A stretch of DNA of 64,000 nucleotides from Aphrocallistes beatrix (GCA_963281255.1 OY725502.1:3224001-3288000), one strand, 5' to 3'; shown: positions 44,365-55,239, counted from the stretch's first letter. The notes: a model not told the origin generated them from the letters alone. Numbers and translations are program-made.

Positions 44365-45252
44365 CTAATAAGAAAATATTTGTAATCGATAAGTAGCATA
44401 AGACAAGACGACTAATTTAGAGCTGTTAATCAGAGCTATCCCTTGTGGTGCAGGAAAAACTCCCACATCATCATGATACTCCCCTAACGTGTGGAGAAGT
44501 GTGCCTTCTTTTGTGAATATTTTGATCTTATGATCTGTCCAATCGCTAATAACCAAATTCTCGCTAGCGTCCAGACAGAAAAAGAGTGCAGAATCAACTT
44601 GCATTCCGTTTCCACGCGAGATCAAGGAACGTATTTTCTCGCCGGAGTGAGAAAATACGTGAACGCAACGAGAATCCACGCAGCTAAGCACATAGACCTC
44701 ATTCGCTGTCAGCTTAACGTCACAGGGTCTCCTCAGGGAGTGGTGTGACATGGAGCGCAGATAACCCAGCTCCACATCCAATACTTGCACACGGTGGTTT
44801 TCGCAATCAGCAACGTAGACTTCCGTGAATGAAGCAGCGAGTTGTCTCGGCTCACGGAACTCTCCAAAACCTGAACCTTCCCCGCCCATTCTACCGACAA
44901 ACCGGATATCTGGCGCCTTTTTGAAACGGAATGTGCAATGCTCCTCAATGTCCGTGACGTAGACATTGTCCTTCTGTATCGCTACTCCCCACGGTACACT
45001 CATGCCCTCATGCGAGAATGCGTCTAGGAACTCTCCCTGCTCTGAGAAGATGGATACGCGGAAGTGATGGAACCATCCTTCTGTGATGAAAATGTTATTA
45101 GTGTCCGTATCGATCGCCAGACCACTAGGACCATTGAGATGTCCCGGGGCTTGTCCTTGAGTCCCTACAGCTATCAAGTGTTCCAAATGGAAATACACGC
45201 ATGCTTCTCCCAGTTCTAAAAGTTCATTCGCTTGCGGGTATTGAATGGTCAT
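44365..45252 (-). CDS. NHL-repeat beta-propeller protein
   Basis: 295 aa from ATG 45252 (MTIQYPQANELLELGEAC); the longer open frame upstream has no ATG. Blades: TNNIFITEGWFHHFRVSIF, KDNVYVTDIEEHCTFRF, FTEVYVADCENHRVQVL, ANEVYVLSCVDSRCVHVF and SENLVISDWTDHKIKIF. No RING, B-box or coiled coil. It is the closest intact relative of the 11.5 kb pseudogene. The gene is less AT-rich than its flanks. Confidence 0.87.
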   Translation of the reverse strand: MTIQYPQANELLELGEACVYFHLEHLIAVGTQGQAPGHLNGPSGLAIDTDTNNIFITEGWFHHFRVSIFSEQGEFLDAFSHEGMSVPWGVAIQKDNVYVTDIEEHCTFRFKKAPDIRFVGRMGGEGSGFGEFREPRQLAASFTEVYVADCENHRVQVLDVELGYLRSMSHHSLRRPCDVKLTANEVYVLSCVDSRCVHVFSHSGEKIRSLISRGNGMQVDSALFFCLDASENLVISDWTDHKIKIFTKEGTLLHTLGEYHDDVGVFPAPQGIALINSSKLVVLSYATYRLQIFSY

Positions 45253-45567
45253 TTTTAATATAGGATTAAAGGATATAGTAACTAGTTTCGGGATAATTAT
45301 AGTCTCGTGTCTTTTTAAGCTGATATTTTGCACCAGGGATGAAGTAGTGTACGATATTATTATAACGTGGATCTACTTGTATAATCTATAGTTTTAATAT
45401 CAATCAACAAATGCAACCAATAATTACTACGATAATATCTATCAAATCTCAAATAATCTCTAGTAATCCTATACTACTTAATAGTTAACTTTGGTTACTT
45501 AACAAAGCTCTGAACTAACATCTTATTATATATCTCCTTCCTCAAGAATTACGAACTCGCCCTCGAG

Positions 45568-45840
45568 TTAATCTACAACATAATCTCCTAAGTATTTAGG
45601 TAACCTCAGAACATGTTGCGAACGGCACACAGGACTCTTCAATGGTGTGGACAATCCTCTGTTGAACGTTTCGTTCCATTTCCCTGGGCTACTAATAATC
45701 GGGTTCGGGGATTCCATATAAAAACTAGTATCTTCCCCCATACTATGAGACAAAATTTCAAATTCTCTAGAAGAACTATCGACTGAATTGTCCAAGGCTT
45801 CTTGTATGCTCCCTTCGTATTCTCTTCCAAAGTGTTTTCA
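45568..45840 (-). pseudogene. Possible retrotransposon polyprotein C-terminus
   Basis: An open stretch rich in Ser and Glu ends SQHVLRLPKYLGDYVVD, which recalls the basic-then-acidic LxDYV tail of gypsy-type polyproteins (the complete element here ends similarly). No enzymatic domain is present. It is probably an old fragment, but a cellular exon is not excluded. Confidence 0.3.
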
Positions 45841-45879
45841 TAACTTCCCTCAGTTACCCTGGGTATGCTTCCCCTCCTA

Positions 45880-46555
45880 ACTTCTGAGTGTCTAGTCTGC
45901 TGTAGTAGCTCACAAGAGTGGAAAGACTCCTGTAGTGAGGGTTGGAGGAAAACCGAGTAATGAAGAAGGAATGTTCAACTGGCCTTATGGTGTAGCAGTG
46001 GACTTTCAAATTGGAAACATTTATGTGTCAGAGACTTCAAACCAAAGGGTTCAAGTGTTTGATAGTAATGGAAGGTATTTGTACAAGTATCGAGAAAAGA
46101 TGAATAGACCTCGTTCTATTGCTATTTCAGAAAATAGAGTGTTTGTATGTTAGTATAACTCTAATTGTGTGTCAGTTCATTTTTTGAACGGGACTCTCAT
46201 CACACAGTTAGGAAATATTGGAGAATCCCAATTGCATCATCCAATTGGTATCACAATCATTGAAATAAATGGAGAAATCTAAGTGTGTGATTCTGTTAAT
46301 TTTGGAATAAAAATGTTTTGCGATTCCAAAGAATCGTGGATGAGACTAGAATGGTGAGATTAATAATGTTGAAGTGCTTACTTATTATCACACAAGCAAC
46401 CCTCTGAATACATACCTCAGCCTTACATTTTCAAGGATGGAGATATCTTCCTACTGCATTGAGACTCCACTGTTCAGTTCTAATGAGACTCTCATTTATA
46501 AATTAGAGTTGAAATTCTAAATTGTCACATTTCAATTGTCCATTGCCATTGAGAG
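45880..46555 (+). pseudogene. Deleted duplicate of the 41.75 kb NHL gene and its 3' flank
   Basis: Frame VRVGGKPSNEEGMFNWPYGV and GNIYVSETSNQRVQVF matches the 41.75 kb gene. A stop follows RVFVC, and frameshifts and another stop occur later. At about 46330 the sequence jumps straight into DNA matching 43035-43265, so the second half of the gene and about 0.4 kb of its 3' flank are missing. It is a partial segmental duplicate. Confidence 0.88.
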
Positions 46556-46591
46556 AACTTGAAATATCAATGATATATAATAATACATATA

Positions 46592-46775
46592 CAGTCGAAA
46601 CCGGTTTTTTCTTACTATTTCTTTACAGGTTCGAACGGTAAGAAAAATCCGATAGTAAGAAAAAACCGATGGAAATTAATATAGATTTTTTACATTTTTT
46701 ACCTCAATTCTGAAATAGTAAGAAAAAACCGATAAGTAAGGATAAACCGGAGTGAGAAAAAAACGGTTTCGACTG
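46592..46775. mobile_element. Pogo/Tigger-type MITE with GTAAGAAAAAACCGA repeats
   Basis: Termini CAGTCGAAACCGG, inverted at the right end, TA-flanked. The motif TAGTAAGAAAAAACCGAT recurs internally. Confidence 0.75.
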
Positions 46776-47034
46776 TATATAATTAGGGTGAGTGATGGTA
46801 AGAGGTATCTTAGGGAGCCTACTCCACCAGAATTTTTTAAATCATAGACAAAGAGTGAGAACTATCCAGGTCCTGAAGGGTGGGGAGGGTCACTCCTCCA
46901 TTAATAATTTTAATGTTGAGCATATATATTGGAACTCGGTTAGTACGTACTCGAAGATACGAAGTACTAACTATGAAAAATATGTTGTAATTAATTCTCG
47001 ACAAAATGTACAATAGAACTAAAACGGAGCCTAA

Positions 47035-48872
47035 CTACTGGTGCTCTTCTAGTCCGACCATCTGCGTACTCAGCTCCCATAGCCTCTCAGCAGCCTGGTC
47101 GTCCATGGCCTCTGCCAACTTGAGTTTCTTCACTTTGCAATCTTCCAAGTACTCCCCACTCACCCCCTCCATCTCCGAACTCACTGCACAGTAGATGGAG
47201 GTCTGGGCGCCTTCCATTGGAGTCTTACAGAAGAGATAGATGATTGGGTACAGGACTACTCTCTAGAATAACATATACATATGTATACCCGGACAAAAGT
47301 ATTCGACCACCATAGAAACCGCCATACAAATAGTATTAAAGTGGGTCTATTCATAAAGGAACATGTCCTTAAACAGTAGAAAATACTCTATTTTTTAGTT
47401 CAAATTCGTAAACTACACACATCCTAATTACTCATAATTGATAGCCTCAGCTCACTTACTAACTCCCAAGTTAATAAATATCAACATTTGATACTTGATG
47501 CTACTTGTCCCAAGTCACAGCCATTATATATGATGGCGTTTAGTGACACAAAGTGGCATAGGTTGATAATTTTCGACATAAGAATAAGTAATTGAGTTGA
47601 AACTATTATGAGTAATTAGAAGGTGTAGATTACGAATTTGAACTAAAAAAATAGAGTATTTTCTACTGTTTAAGGACATGTTCCTTTTTTAAAAGAACTA
47701 ATTTAATACTATTTGTATGGAAGTTTTCGTGGTGGTTGAATACTTTTGTCCGGGTACTGTATATCGTTCTCATAACACACGTACGTTATAATACAACTCA
47801 TGGATTAGGCCACTGCAGAGTTGCACATAGGCCGGCAGGGCCCGCCTGCGGGCCGAGGACTCCCCGCGATGACAACCGAGACGATGTTTTTAATTGTCAC
47901 GAGGTACCAATTAAGGAATACTTACGTAAATGGAACTTTGTTAGTTTCCACTTATTTGTGTTTGCAGAAACTCACTCCCATAAAAGGATTACCTAAGTGT
48001 CTCTCGTTAGTAACTTACAAAGCGGGCCAAAAGTATTTATGTGGGCTTCTGTAGAGGTAGCAGAAATAAATGTGAATGTTACTAAGGAGGCTTACAAATA
48101 TCCAGACATTGCGCGGGATCTCAGTATTCACAGCTCCAGGATGGAGTGCATTTACAAAAACGTCCGTTCCCTCCAAGCGTTTGGCGAGGGCTTTTGTGAA
48201 GAGAATATTAGCCAGTTTGCTCTGGCAGTAAGCGAAGAAACTGTTATAAGGTCTGTGCTTCCAATTGAGGTCTTCAAAATCCATGTTTCTATACTTGTAT
48301 CCCGCGGAGGAGACATTTACAATTCGGGCAGGTGAGGACTCTTTGATTCTATCGAGGAGCAAGTTGGTCAGGAGGAAGTGACCCAAATGATTCACTCCGA
48401 ACTGCATCTCGAAGCCATCTTGTGTCAGAGTGTATGGACACATAAAGATTCCTGCGTTGTTAATGAGAATGTCGATCCTTGGTTCTTCTTTAAGAATCAG
48501 AGCTACGAACTGGAGTATTGATGCGAATGAGGCAAGGTCTAGTTGTCGGAACACCACATTATCATTTCCGCTTTCTCGTCGAATGTCAAGCATAGCTTTC
48601 TCCCCTTTCTCCACATTGCGACAAGCCAGAATGATCCGAGCATTCCTCTTGGCGAGGTCTATGGCTGTTGCTTTTCCAATGCCTGTGTTACTCCCCGTGA
48701 TGATGACAGTTCTTCGAGTCAATGAGGCTTTAGAATAGCAGACACCTCCAGCAAGGAATCGCCGTATAAAGTAGAATCCGAGTACAACCGCTAACAGCAC
48801 AACTATGACGTTGCAAGGGAATGAAGTGACAGTAGTGAGAGCACTCAGTGCATACTCTTGCATCGACTTCAT
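47035..48872 (-). CDS. Retinol-dehydrogenase-like short-chain dehydrogenase, two exons
   Basis: Exon 1 is 48872-48096 and exon 2 is 47262-47035, joined in phase 0 (donor GTAAGC after VWIF, acceptor TTCTAG); total 334 aa. An N-terminal membrane helix (NVIVVLLAVVLGFYFI) precedes the Rossmann fold: TGSNTGIG cofactor site, NNAG, catalytic Ser in VNVSSAGY and YCQSK. Exon 2 supplies the family's C-terminus (KTPMEGAQTSIYCA, GEYLEDCK). Expected reaction: NADP(H)-dependent oxidation or reduction of retinoids or other hydrophobic alcohols/aldehydes at the ER membrane. The intron (833 bp) holds a Tc1-type MITE and a hAT-type MITE fragment. Confidence 0.88.
47282..47759. mobile_element. Tc1/mariner-type MITE in SDR intron
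   Basis: Same family as 8598-9075 (CCCGGACAAAAGTATTCGAC ends). The right end is intact next to TA; the left end is slightly diverged. Confidence 0.75.
47816..48055. mobile_element. Truncated hAT-type MITE related to 63.03-63.38 kb
   Basis: Left terminus CAGAGTTGCACATAGGCC and a shared body (GTGAGTTTCTGCAAACAC in inverse form); the right terminus is missing. Confidence 0.65.
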
Positions 48873-50469
48873 TACGACGTGAATAAGCTGAATATGAACC
48901 TAACTAGAAGGAAACAAGATATGAACTCGAACCAACGATTGTACTGAGAGGAGAAAACCCTACGCCAATGTTTCGGACTCGTTCACCTACACAATGAAAG
49001 ATATCTTGCCCATACTCACATCCTTTCTATATAAAATATTGAAATATAAACATATTTATATATTCTAAACAAATTTTGGATAATATTATATTTACATTCA
49101 AAATTGAATTTAATCACTAAGTCAATATTTTGCTCAAATCTAAAAATATTTTTTATTTATAAAATATATGACAAGTTAGTATGAGTTGAAATTCCTTGCA
49201 AAATATGGAGATTTGTGGTAGGCTGTGATTCAGAAACAGATCACGAGAATATTAGCTACTTTAAAGTGGAGGCAATGACTTGCTCATTAAGATAAGTGTT
49301 TCTGTCCTTGAAAAGTCTGGCCTCTTTCTCTCTACTCTTCAGATGTAGGTAGAATCTCCGTGAGTAGATAATGTAGGTGATAATGTCAACAAGGCATGCC
49401 AGTGCCCTCAGAATATATTGGAGTACTAAAATCTCGTTAACGTATGTAATATGAAGGATCAAAATAAATAATAAAAAAATAATACAATTCTCACAATGAT
49501 GTAGTCATGTAGACGCTCCATCTCATCATTGTGTACCTGTAAGGGCAATTGAAGTAGGTTAACAAGAGCACTTTCAGTAACAGACAAGGAATAGCAATGT
49601 GACTGTAATCTGATCATGCTGGTTATGAATGGGAATGCTGGTCAGACAAGCATTTGGCTGATCACTTGGGATGTATGATAACCATTTTCGATTTCTTGTG
49701 TGTAGAGACAGTTGACATGTCAATCTTTTCAATAATATAACCATTTTAGATATATGTCGACTTTTATCGAAAATTATTTTCATTTTCTTAAAGAAAGCAC
49801 CAAACCAACTACTTTGCTCACAATTTAATGTTTACGACATATCAACTGCCCTGGTAACGGTCAGTGCGTTAGGAATTGGACTAGAAGTTGTGAGGTTTTC
49901 ATACTTCGATATATAGAATGTTTTCTGTTTAATTCTGTGAAGATGAAGTGAAAATGTGAAGCCATTTTAATGAAATATGTGCTTGGATAATAAGAAGGAA
50001 GGCAATATTCTCTTTCTGTACAGATTAGGTATATTGACACATATCGTCCCAGAAATTAAGTAACTAGATTTTCCGGAATGACCCCGCTCCGAAATTCAGG
50101 CACGCCCAATTAATTTCAATACAATTTCTAGTTTCTAGAAGACCAAAGTAAATCACTATAGGTGGGCAATGATATACACATAGCATATTTTATTACTTAA
50201 TTAATTGAAGCGCGTTGACGAAGCCTGGAAGCGAGATTAGAAAGATGAAGTTACTCTCCAAGATATCGGAGACAAGCAGTCCACTCTGACTTATTAAAAG
50301 CCCCTTAAAATAACTCATGATAATTTGATTGAATTGGAAAAGCATTTCGACAACTCAACACATTTCGAATAGAAACACATTCTGAGTTTCTGACTGCAAT
50401 TATTATTCGGTCATCCACGATGGGGTTAGATGGCTGAGTGCATCTGATACTAGGGTTAGCAGTCCGATA
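48873..50469. other. Intergenic, no gene recognised
   Basis: AT-rich. About 50045-50105 resembles the end of the 5.44-6.30 kb foldback (CTAGATTTTCCGG), a likely decayed fragment. Confidence 0.35.
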
Positions 50470-50683
50470 CAGTGGCGGCATGAGGGTGAGGGCCAGATGG
50501 CAGCATGATTTAAAAGCAAATTGAAATGTGCAGCCATCATCTCCTTTTTTGCTGCAGTACGAAACTACCATCTAAAATCTACCATAAGAAAGACAACGCT
50601 ATTAAAAATATATATATTAAAAAATGTGTACCTCACTTTAAATAGGCCGTGCCCCCAGTAGCGCTGAGGTAGCGCCACCGCTG
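50470..50683. mobile_element. hAT-type MITE, imperfect 8-bp TSD
   Basis: Termini CAGTGGCGGC and CAGCGGTGGCGC (inverted); flanks GTCCGATA and ATCCGAAA agree at six of eight positions. Confidence 0.5.
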
Positions 50684-50879
50684 ATCCGAAATAATACAAT
50701 TTTTTGTATAATCAAGGGTGGACACTATATAATGTGTTTCATGGTCTGGATCATGGGCGACGCAAGTATAGCACTTCTGTCGTGGCACAGGTAGGGCACA
50801 GATTTCTTTATTTTTTTGATAGCTATTATCAATAATGCTAAAACGTAAATATTTAAAATAGAACAAATCATCTCGATCT

Positions 50880-51060
50880 CGCTGTTGAAGCTGTACGAGT
50901 TGAATTGGAGCTAAATAACAATTATGGTGAATACTTTAAAATAGTCACAGGCGTACTTTAAGATGTAGTGAACGATTCAGAATTAGTAGTACACACATAC
51001 AGATTTCTTCCAGTCTGACTACGGAGGTGTAGTTTAAGCTATGGTATGCTATAGAATGAT
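50880..51060 (-). repeat. Conserved zinc-finger 3' flank
   Basis: Shares AAGCTGTACGAGTTGAATTG and ACAGATTTCTTCCAGTCTGA-like phrases with 55.27 and 61.05-61.2 kb. Probably the copied 3' UTR or flank of the zinc-finger family. Confidence 0.55.
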
Positions 51061-51065
51061 TTTGA

Positions 51066-51800
51066 TTAGGTAGAAGAGTTACACGAAGTCCCTCCATTGT
51101 GTATGCGATAATGTCGTTTCAAGTTTGAAGAACGATCAAACGATTTTGAGCAGGTACTGCATTTATACGGCGTCTCTCCGGTATGCGTACGATGATGTTG
51201 TCTTAAGCTAGTAGAGTGAGAAAACGATTTTGAACAGATGAGACATTTATACGGCTTCTCTCCACTATGTATACGATAATGTCTCGCTAGACTTGAAGCA
51301 TCAGAAAACGATTTTGAACATGTTACGCATTTATACGGCTTCTCACCAGTATGTATACGATAATGTCTCGCCAGACTTGAAACATCAGAAAACGATTTTG
51401 AACATGTTACGCATTTATACGGCTTCTCTCCAGTATGTGTTCGCTTATGTATTGCTAAGTGTGAAGATTGAGAAAATGATTTCGAACAGGCTAGGCGTTT
51501 ATACGGTTTCTCTCCAGTATGTGTTCGCTTATGTTTTGTTAAGTCTGAAGTTTCAGAAAATGACTTAAAACAGGCTAAACATTTATATGGTTTCTCTCCT
51601 GTATGGATCATCAAGTGTCTTTTTAAATGTGAATATGTGATTGGTTTATAACAAACAGGACATTCAGTGCGTTTAGTTTTTCCTGCATTCGGAATAGTAT
51701 CCATTACACTGAAATATTCTAAATCCTCTTGAGCTGATTCATAGTTTGAATCGGATTCAATCATCTGTTCAACTTCTAACTGCTTATGCTCCTCAGTCAT
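51066..51800 (-). CDS. C2H2 zinc-finger protein, seven fingers, one defective
   Basis: 244 aa, start [13 protein letters not shown], followed by the acidic module ([16 protein letters not shown]). Seven finger units; the first (CPVCYKPITYSHLKRHLMIH) has a short loop. The third has lost its first zinc cysteine (YKRLACSKSF, one TGC-to-CGC change), so six are likely to fold. Fingers 4 and 5 are near duplicates, a recent 84-bp expansion. The tail is CNSST. Predicted nuclear DNA-binding protein. Leader motif ATATCAGGATACC lies just upstream, then a pogo-type MITE. Confidence 0.9.
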   Translation of the reverse strand: MTEEHKQLEVEQMIESDSNYESAQEDLEYFSVMDTIPNAGKTKRTECPVCYKPITYSHLKRHLMIHTGEKPYKCLACFKSFSETSDLTKHKRTHTGEKPYKRLACSKSFSQSSHLAIHKRTHTGEKPYKCVTCSKSFSDVSSLARHYRIHTGEKPYKCVTCSKSFSDASSLARHYRIHSGEKPYKCLICSKSFSHSTSLRQHHRTHTGETPYKCSTCSKSFDRSSNLKRHYRIHNGGTSCNSST

Positions 51801-51841
51801 TAACTGTGATATATCAGGATACCTTTTGCAACTAACTAATA

Positions 51842-52002
51842 CAGTAGAACTCGGTTAGTACTCGGGATACAACGTACTTCGGCTTAGTACATACTCGTTT
51901 CTCTCAACCAGAATTCATTTATTACATATATATAGACTCCTATGTAATATCAACTCGGTTTATTACGACTTACGGATAGTACGTACTATCCGAGTTCTAC
52001 TG
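51842..52002. mobile_element. Pogo/Tigger-type MITE upstream of zinc-finger gene
   Basis: Termini CAGTAGAACTCGG, inverted at the right end, TA-flanked, 40 bp upstream of the start codon. A partial relative is at about 46930-46970. Confidence 0.75.
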
Positions 52003-52938
52003 TAATAAAGGATAATTAAAGTATTTAAAACAACTATTTTAGATGATATAATTATTATAAGAATTATTTTTAAGATTATTTAAAAAATGCATTAGGGGAA
52101 TACAAACTCTCTAATATTGCAAGGTGGTTTAATTGTGCGCTTCTGTTACCTTAGTCCACTTAATTCTAAAAGTAAACCATATTTTTCAAATGTACATTTT
52201 ATCTAGTACATTATTAAAACAGAATTTATGCTTGTCTGTTGAGAATGAATTGGAGAGGCCATACATCGTAGATAGCTGAACCAGGGCTGGGGATTATTAA
52301 CCTGTTAACCGATGTCAATATTTATTGGTTGATATATAGATATATAGTTTTTGACTAATATTTCAACAGATATGAAAAAATCGATCATTTTCAGCGGTCT
52401 AGAAATTTACAATTTTATTAGAATATAGAAATTATATTGTATAATCAATTTTTAGGAGTGAATATTCATAAATCTCCGTCGAAAAACAATGGAATTAGTT
52501 TAAATATTTAAAAAATAATGCAGATCGGCTAGCGATCTAAGAATTTCTTAACTACTAACCGAGATTGACGGTGGTTAGCCGGTTAACCGGTTAACCCAGT
52601 GGTTCCCGACGGGGGCTCTACCGCCCCCCAGGGGGTGTTTGCTTGCCTCAGGGGGCGCTGGAGAGGAAATGGGCGTTTGAGTTGCTCAATTACAAGTTGC
52701 CCACAATAATATTATTCATCAATCATAATATATCCAATGTATTATGTCTCAGTTTTGGATCGACAGTTACAGATGGCTTCTTAGCAAGGAATTATAAAAG
52801 GGATTAGACAATGTCATTTCAATAATAATACCCTGAAAAGTAGACACGTTTAAATTATGTATCTTTGACCACCTATAATGTTGCTTGCATACATCGCAGT
52901 ATCTATAGCCATAGCCTACTGTACATAAGGCCTCACAG

Positions 52939-52988
52939 CATAGGCGTAGCCAGCCTCTAGTCCAGGGGGGCAACTCCCTACGCCCATG
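52939..52988. mobile_element. 50-bp hAT remnant
   Basis: Ends CATAGGCGTAGCCAG and CATGGGCGTAGGGAG (inverted); flanked by CCTCACAG (52931-52938) and TCTCACAG (52989-52996), a 7/8 TSD. Almost all internal sequence is deleted. Confidence 0.6.
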
Positions 52989-52995
52989 TCTCACA

Positions 52996-53962
52996 GGGGG
53001 TGCCTTCATTAGTTAGAATTTCAAGGTTGTCACAAGTTAGAATTTTATCAACTGTCACAAGTTAGAATCGTTTATAGCTCGATTGTCACAAGTTAGAATT
53101 GTTTTTAACTTGATTGTCACAAGTTAGAATTGTTTTTGACTTGATTGTCACAAGTTAGAATTGTTTTTAGCTCGATTGTCACAAGTTAGAATTGTTTTTA
53201 GCTCGATTGTCACAAGTTAGAATTGTTTTTAGCTCGATTGTCACAAGTTAGAATCGTTTTTAACTTGATTGTCACAAGTTAGAATTGTTTTTGACTTGAT
53301 TGTCACAAGTTAGAATTGTTTTTAGCTCGATTGTCACAAGTTAGAATTGTTTTTAGCTCGATTGTCACAAGTTAGAATTGTTTTTAGCTCGATTGTCACA
53401 AGTTAGAATCGTTTTTAACTTGATTGTCACAAGTTAGAATTGTTTTTGACTTGATTGTCACAAGTTAGAATCGTTTTTAACTTGATTGTCACAAGTTAGA
53501 ATTGTTTTTGACTTGATTGTCACAAGTTAGAATCGTTTTTAGCTCGATTGTCACAAGTTAGAATCTTTTCATTGTTCCACTAATTTTATTTATCATTTTC
53601 ATTGTTCTACTTCTTTTATTTATTAGTTTATTTGCTTTCACATTTTATTTTAAATGTCCTTTCTTAAAAAACGATTCTAACTTGTGACAATCAAGTCAAA
53701 AACAATTCTAACTTGTGACAATCAAGTCAAAAACAATTCTAACTTGTGACAATCGAGCTAAAAACAATTCTAACTTGTGACAATCGAACTAAAAACAATT
53801 CTAACTTGTGACAATCAAGTCAAAAACAATTCTAACTTGTGACAATCGAGCTAAAAACGATTCTAACTTGTGACAATCGGGCTAAAAACGATTCTAACTT
53901 GTGACAGTTGATAAAATTCCAACTTGTGACAACCTTAAAATTCTAACTAATGCAGCGCCCCC
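52996..53962. mobile_element. hAT-like foldback made of 31-bp tandem arrays, 8-bp TSD
   Basis: Exact TSD GTCTCACA (52988-52995, 53963-53970). The left arm has 18 units of the type GTCACAAGTTAGAATT at 31-bp spacing and the right arm 9 inverted units, around a spacer of about 90 bp. The outer ends share CATTAGTTAGAATTT. Left-arm variants (AAC, GAC, AGC, AGC, AGC at one position) repeat in order as a 155-bp higher-order unit. Confidence 0.88.
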
Positions 53963-55239
53963 GTCTCACAGTAACTTGACTAGGGATGCGGTAGAAGATG
54001 GTTGAACTAATACATGAGCTGCCTTAAATCATTAACAAAGCACAATAGAGCTTAGGAATGTATTACCAGCGTATATAAATATGGTGTCAAAGTACCCATA
54101 TCCGTTGAGATATTCGACAAATGACCAAATGTGGCTAATATGATAAATTGTCTAATAACTCGTAAACCATTGAATTTAGAGTCGAAATTATATTACCACT
54201 TAATAGGAAATAGTATATTGGCTATCAAATGGAATTATGTCCAGCTATCGCGGTTTTCAAGATATAACCCCAACTGACCAAAACACGTTTCCATAGCAAC
54301 ACTGGAATGTAGCAACATTCCATGAAAAAGTTTCAAATTTTTCGTATCAACCCATTCACATATCAGTTCTATGCGGAAAACTTCTAATAAAAACACGTAG
54401 ACAACTAATAAAAACACGTAGAAGTGCCCTTAAACGACCTCTGAAAATCACAAATATATCCTATTGCGTAACCATATGGTGACTAATCTAAATTTTAAAA
54501 ACGGATATGGGTACTTTGACACCATATTTATATATGCTGGTAATACATTCCTAAGCTCTATTGTGTTTTGTTAATGATTTAAGGCAGCTCATGTATTAGT
54601 TCAACCATCTTCTACCGCATCCCTAGTCGTAGAAGTTACTGTGAGGCCTTATATACAGTAGGCTATGCTATAGCCCAATAACAACGAGCTCTGTGCCGTA
54701 CATCGTCAGCATTTGGTCGCCAAGCACTTAACAGCTGATCCTTACCAGTCAACAGTTCCAACTTAGACTAATACTTAGAATTCCAGATGAACATATGGTA
54801 GAGCCATCATATCGTCATTTTATTATATTCTGACTTAATAAATAATGAAGTATGGGGGGCTTCTAAAAGTTTCAAGCACTTTAGGGGGCGTTACAAAGAG
54901 AAAGGATGGGAAACACTGGGTTAACCGAATCCAGCCTTGGCTAAATATTTATTTACAGTAAGGATAATTTAAGAACATTTTAAAGCGTCATTACTATATG
55001 ATTTAAAATGTGATTAAAATAGGTCAGAATATCGTCAAAATTTATTTTATTATCTTAAATTTGAGAAAACAGGTGTAAAAACCACATTATTCACATTGCA
55101 CACATAGTTGAGGGAAGCAACATGACCAATGGACTCCAAATAACGACTCCTATTTAACAATTATCCACAACGGACCCAAGTTCCAGGACCCGAGATTGAA
55201 CACCTAGTCCTTACTTAAAAGAGTATACTGAAACGTAAA

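Larger units (their letters stand above)
52910..54667. mobile_element. CATAGCC-family foldback element with nested insertions
   Basis: Termini CATAGCCTACTGTA and its inverted form; exact 7-bp TSD CTATAGC at 52903-52909 and 54668-54674. Interrupted near its left end at 52939 by a hAT remnant and a 31-bp array element. Confidence 0.87.
52597..54918. mobile_element. hAT-type element, CAGTGGTTCCC termini, 8-bp TSD
   Basis: Left terminus CAGTGGTTCCCGACGGGGG, right CAGTGTTTCCCATCC (inverted). Exact palindromic TSD GGTTAACC at 52589-52596 and 54919-54926. These ends are typical of hAT (Charlie-like) elements. No transposase remains; only about 550 bp is its own. Confidence 0.87.
52283..54939. mobile_element. 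Outer hAT-type element of a nested stack
   Basis: Left terminus CAGGGCTGGGGATT and right CAAGGCTGGATTC (inverted). Contains repeated GGTTAACC motifs, one of which became the target of the next insertion. Its TSD is not clear. Confidence 0.55.

Noticed and set aside
47736..48335. Plus-strand ORFs of 77-112 aa
   Set aside because: They run over a MITE and antisense to SDR exon 1.
52996..53962. CRISPR-like regular array
   Set aside because: Units are contiguous tandem repeats without unique spacers, inverted in two arms, inside a transposon with a TSD in eukaryotic DNA.
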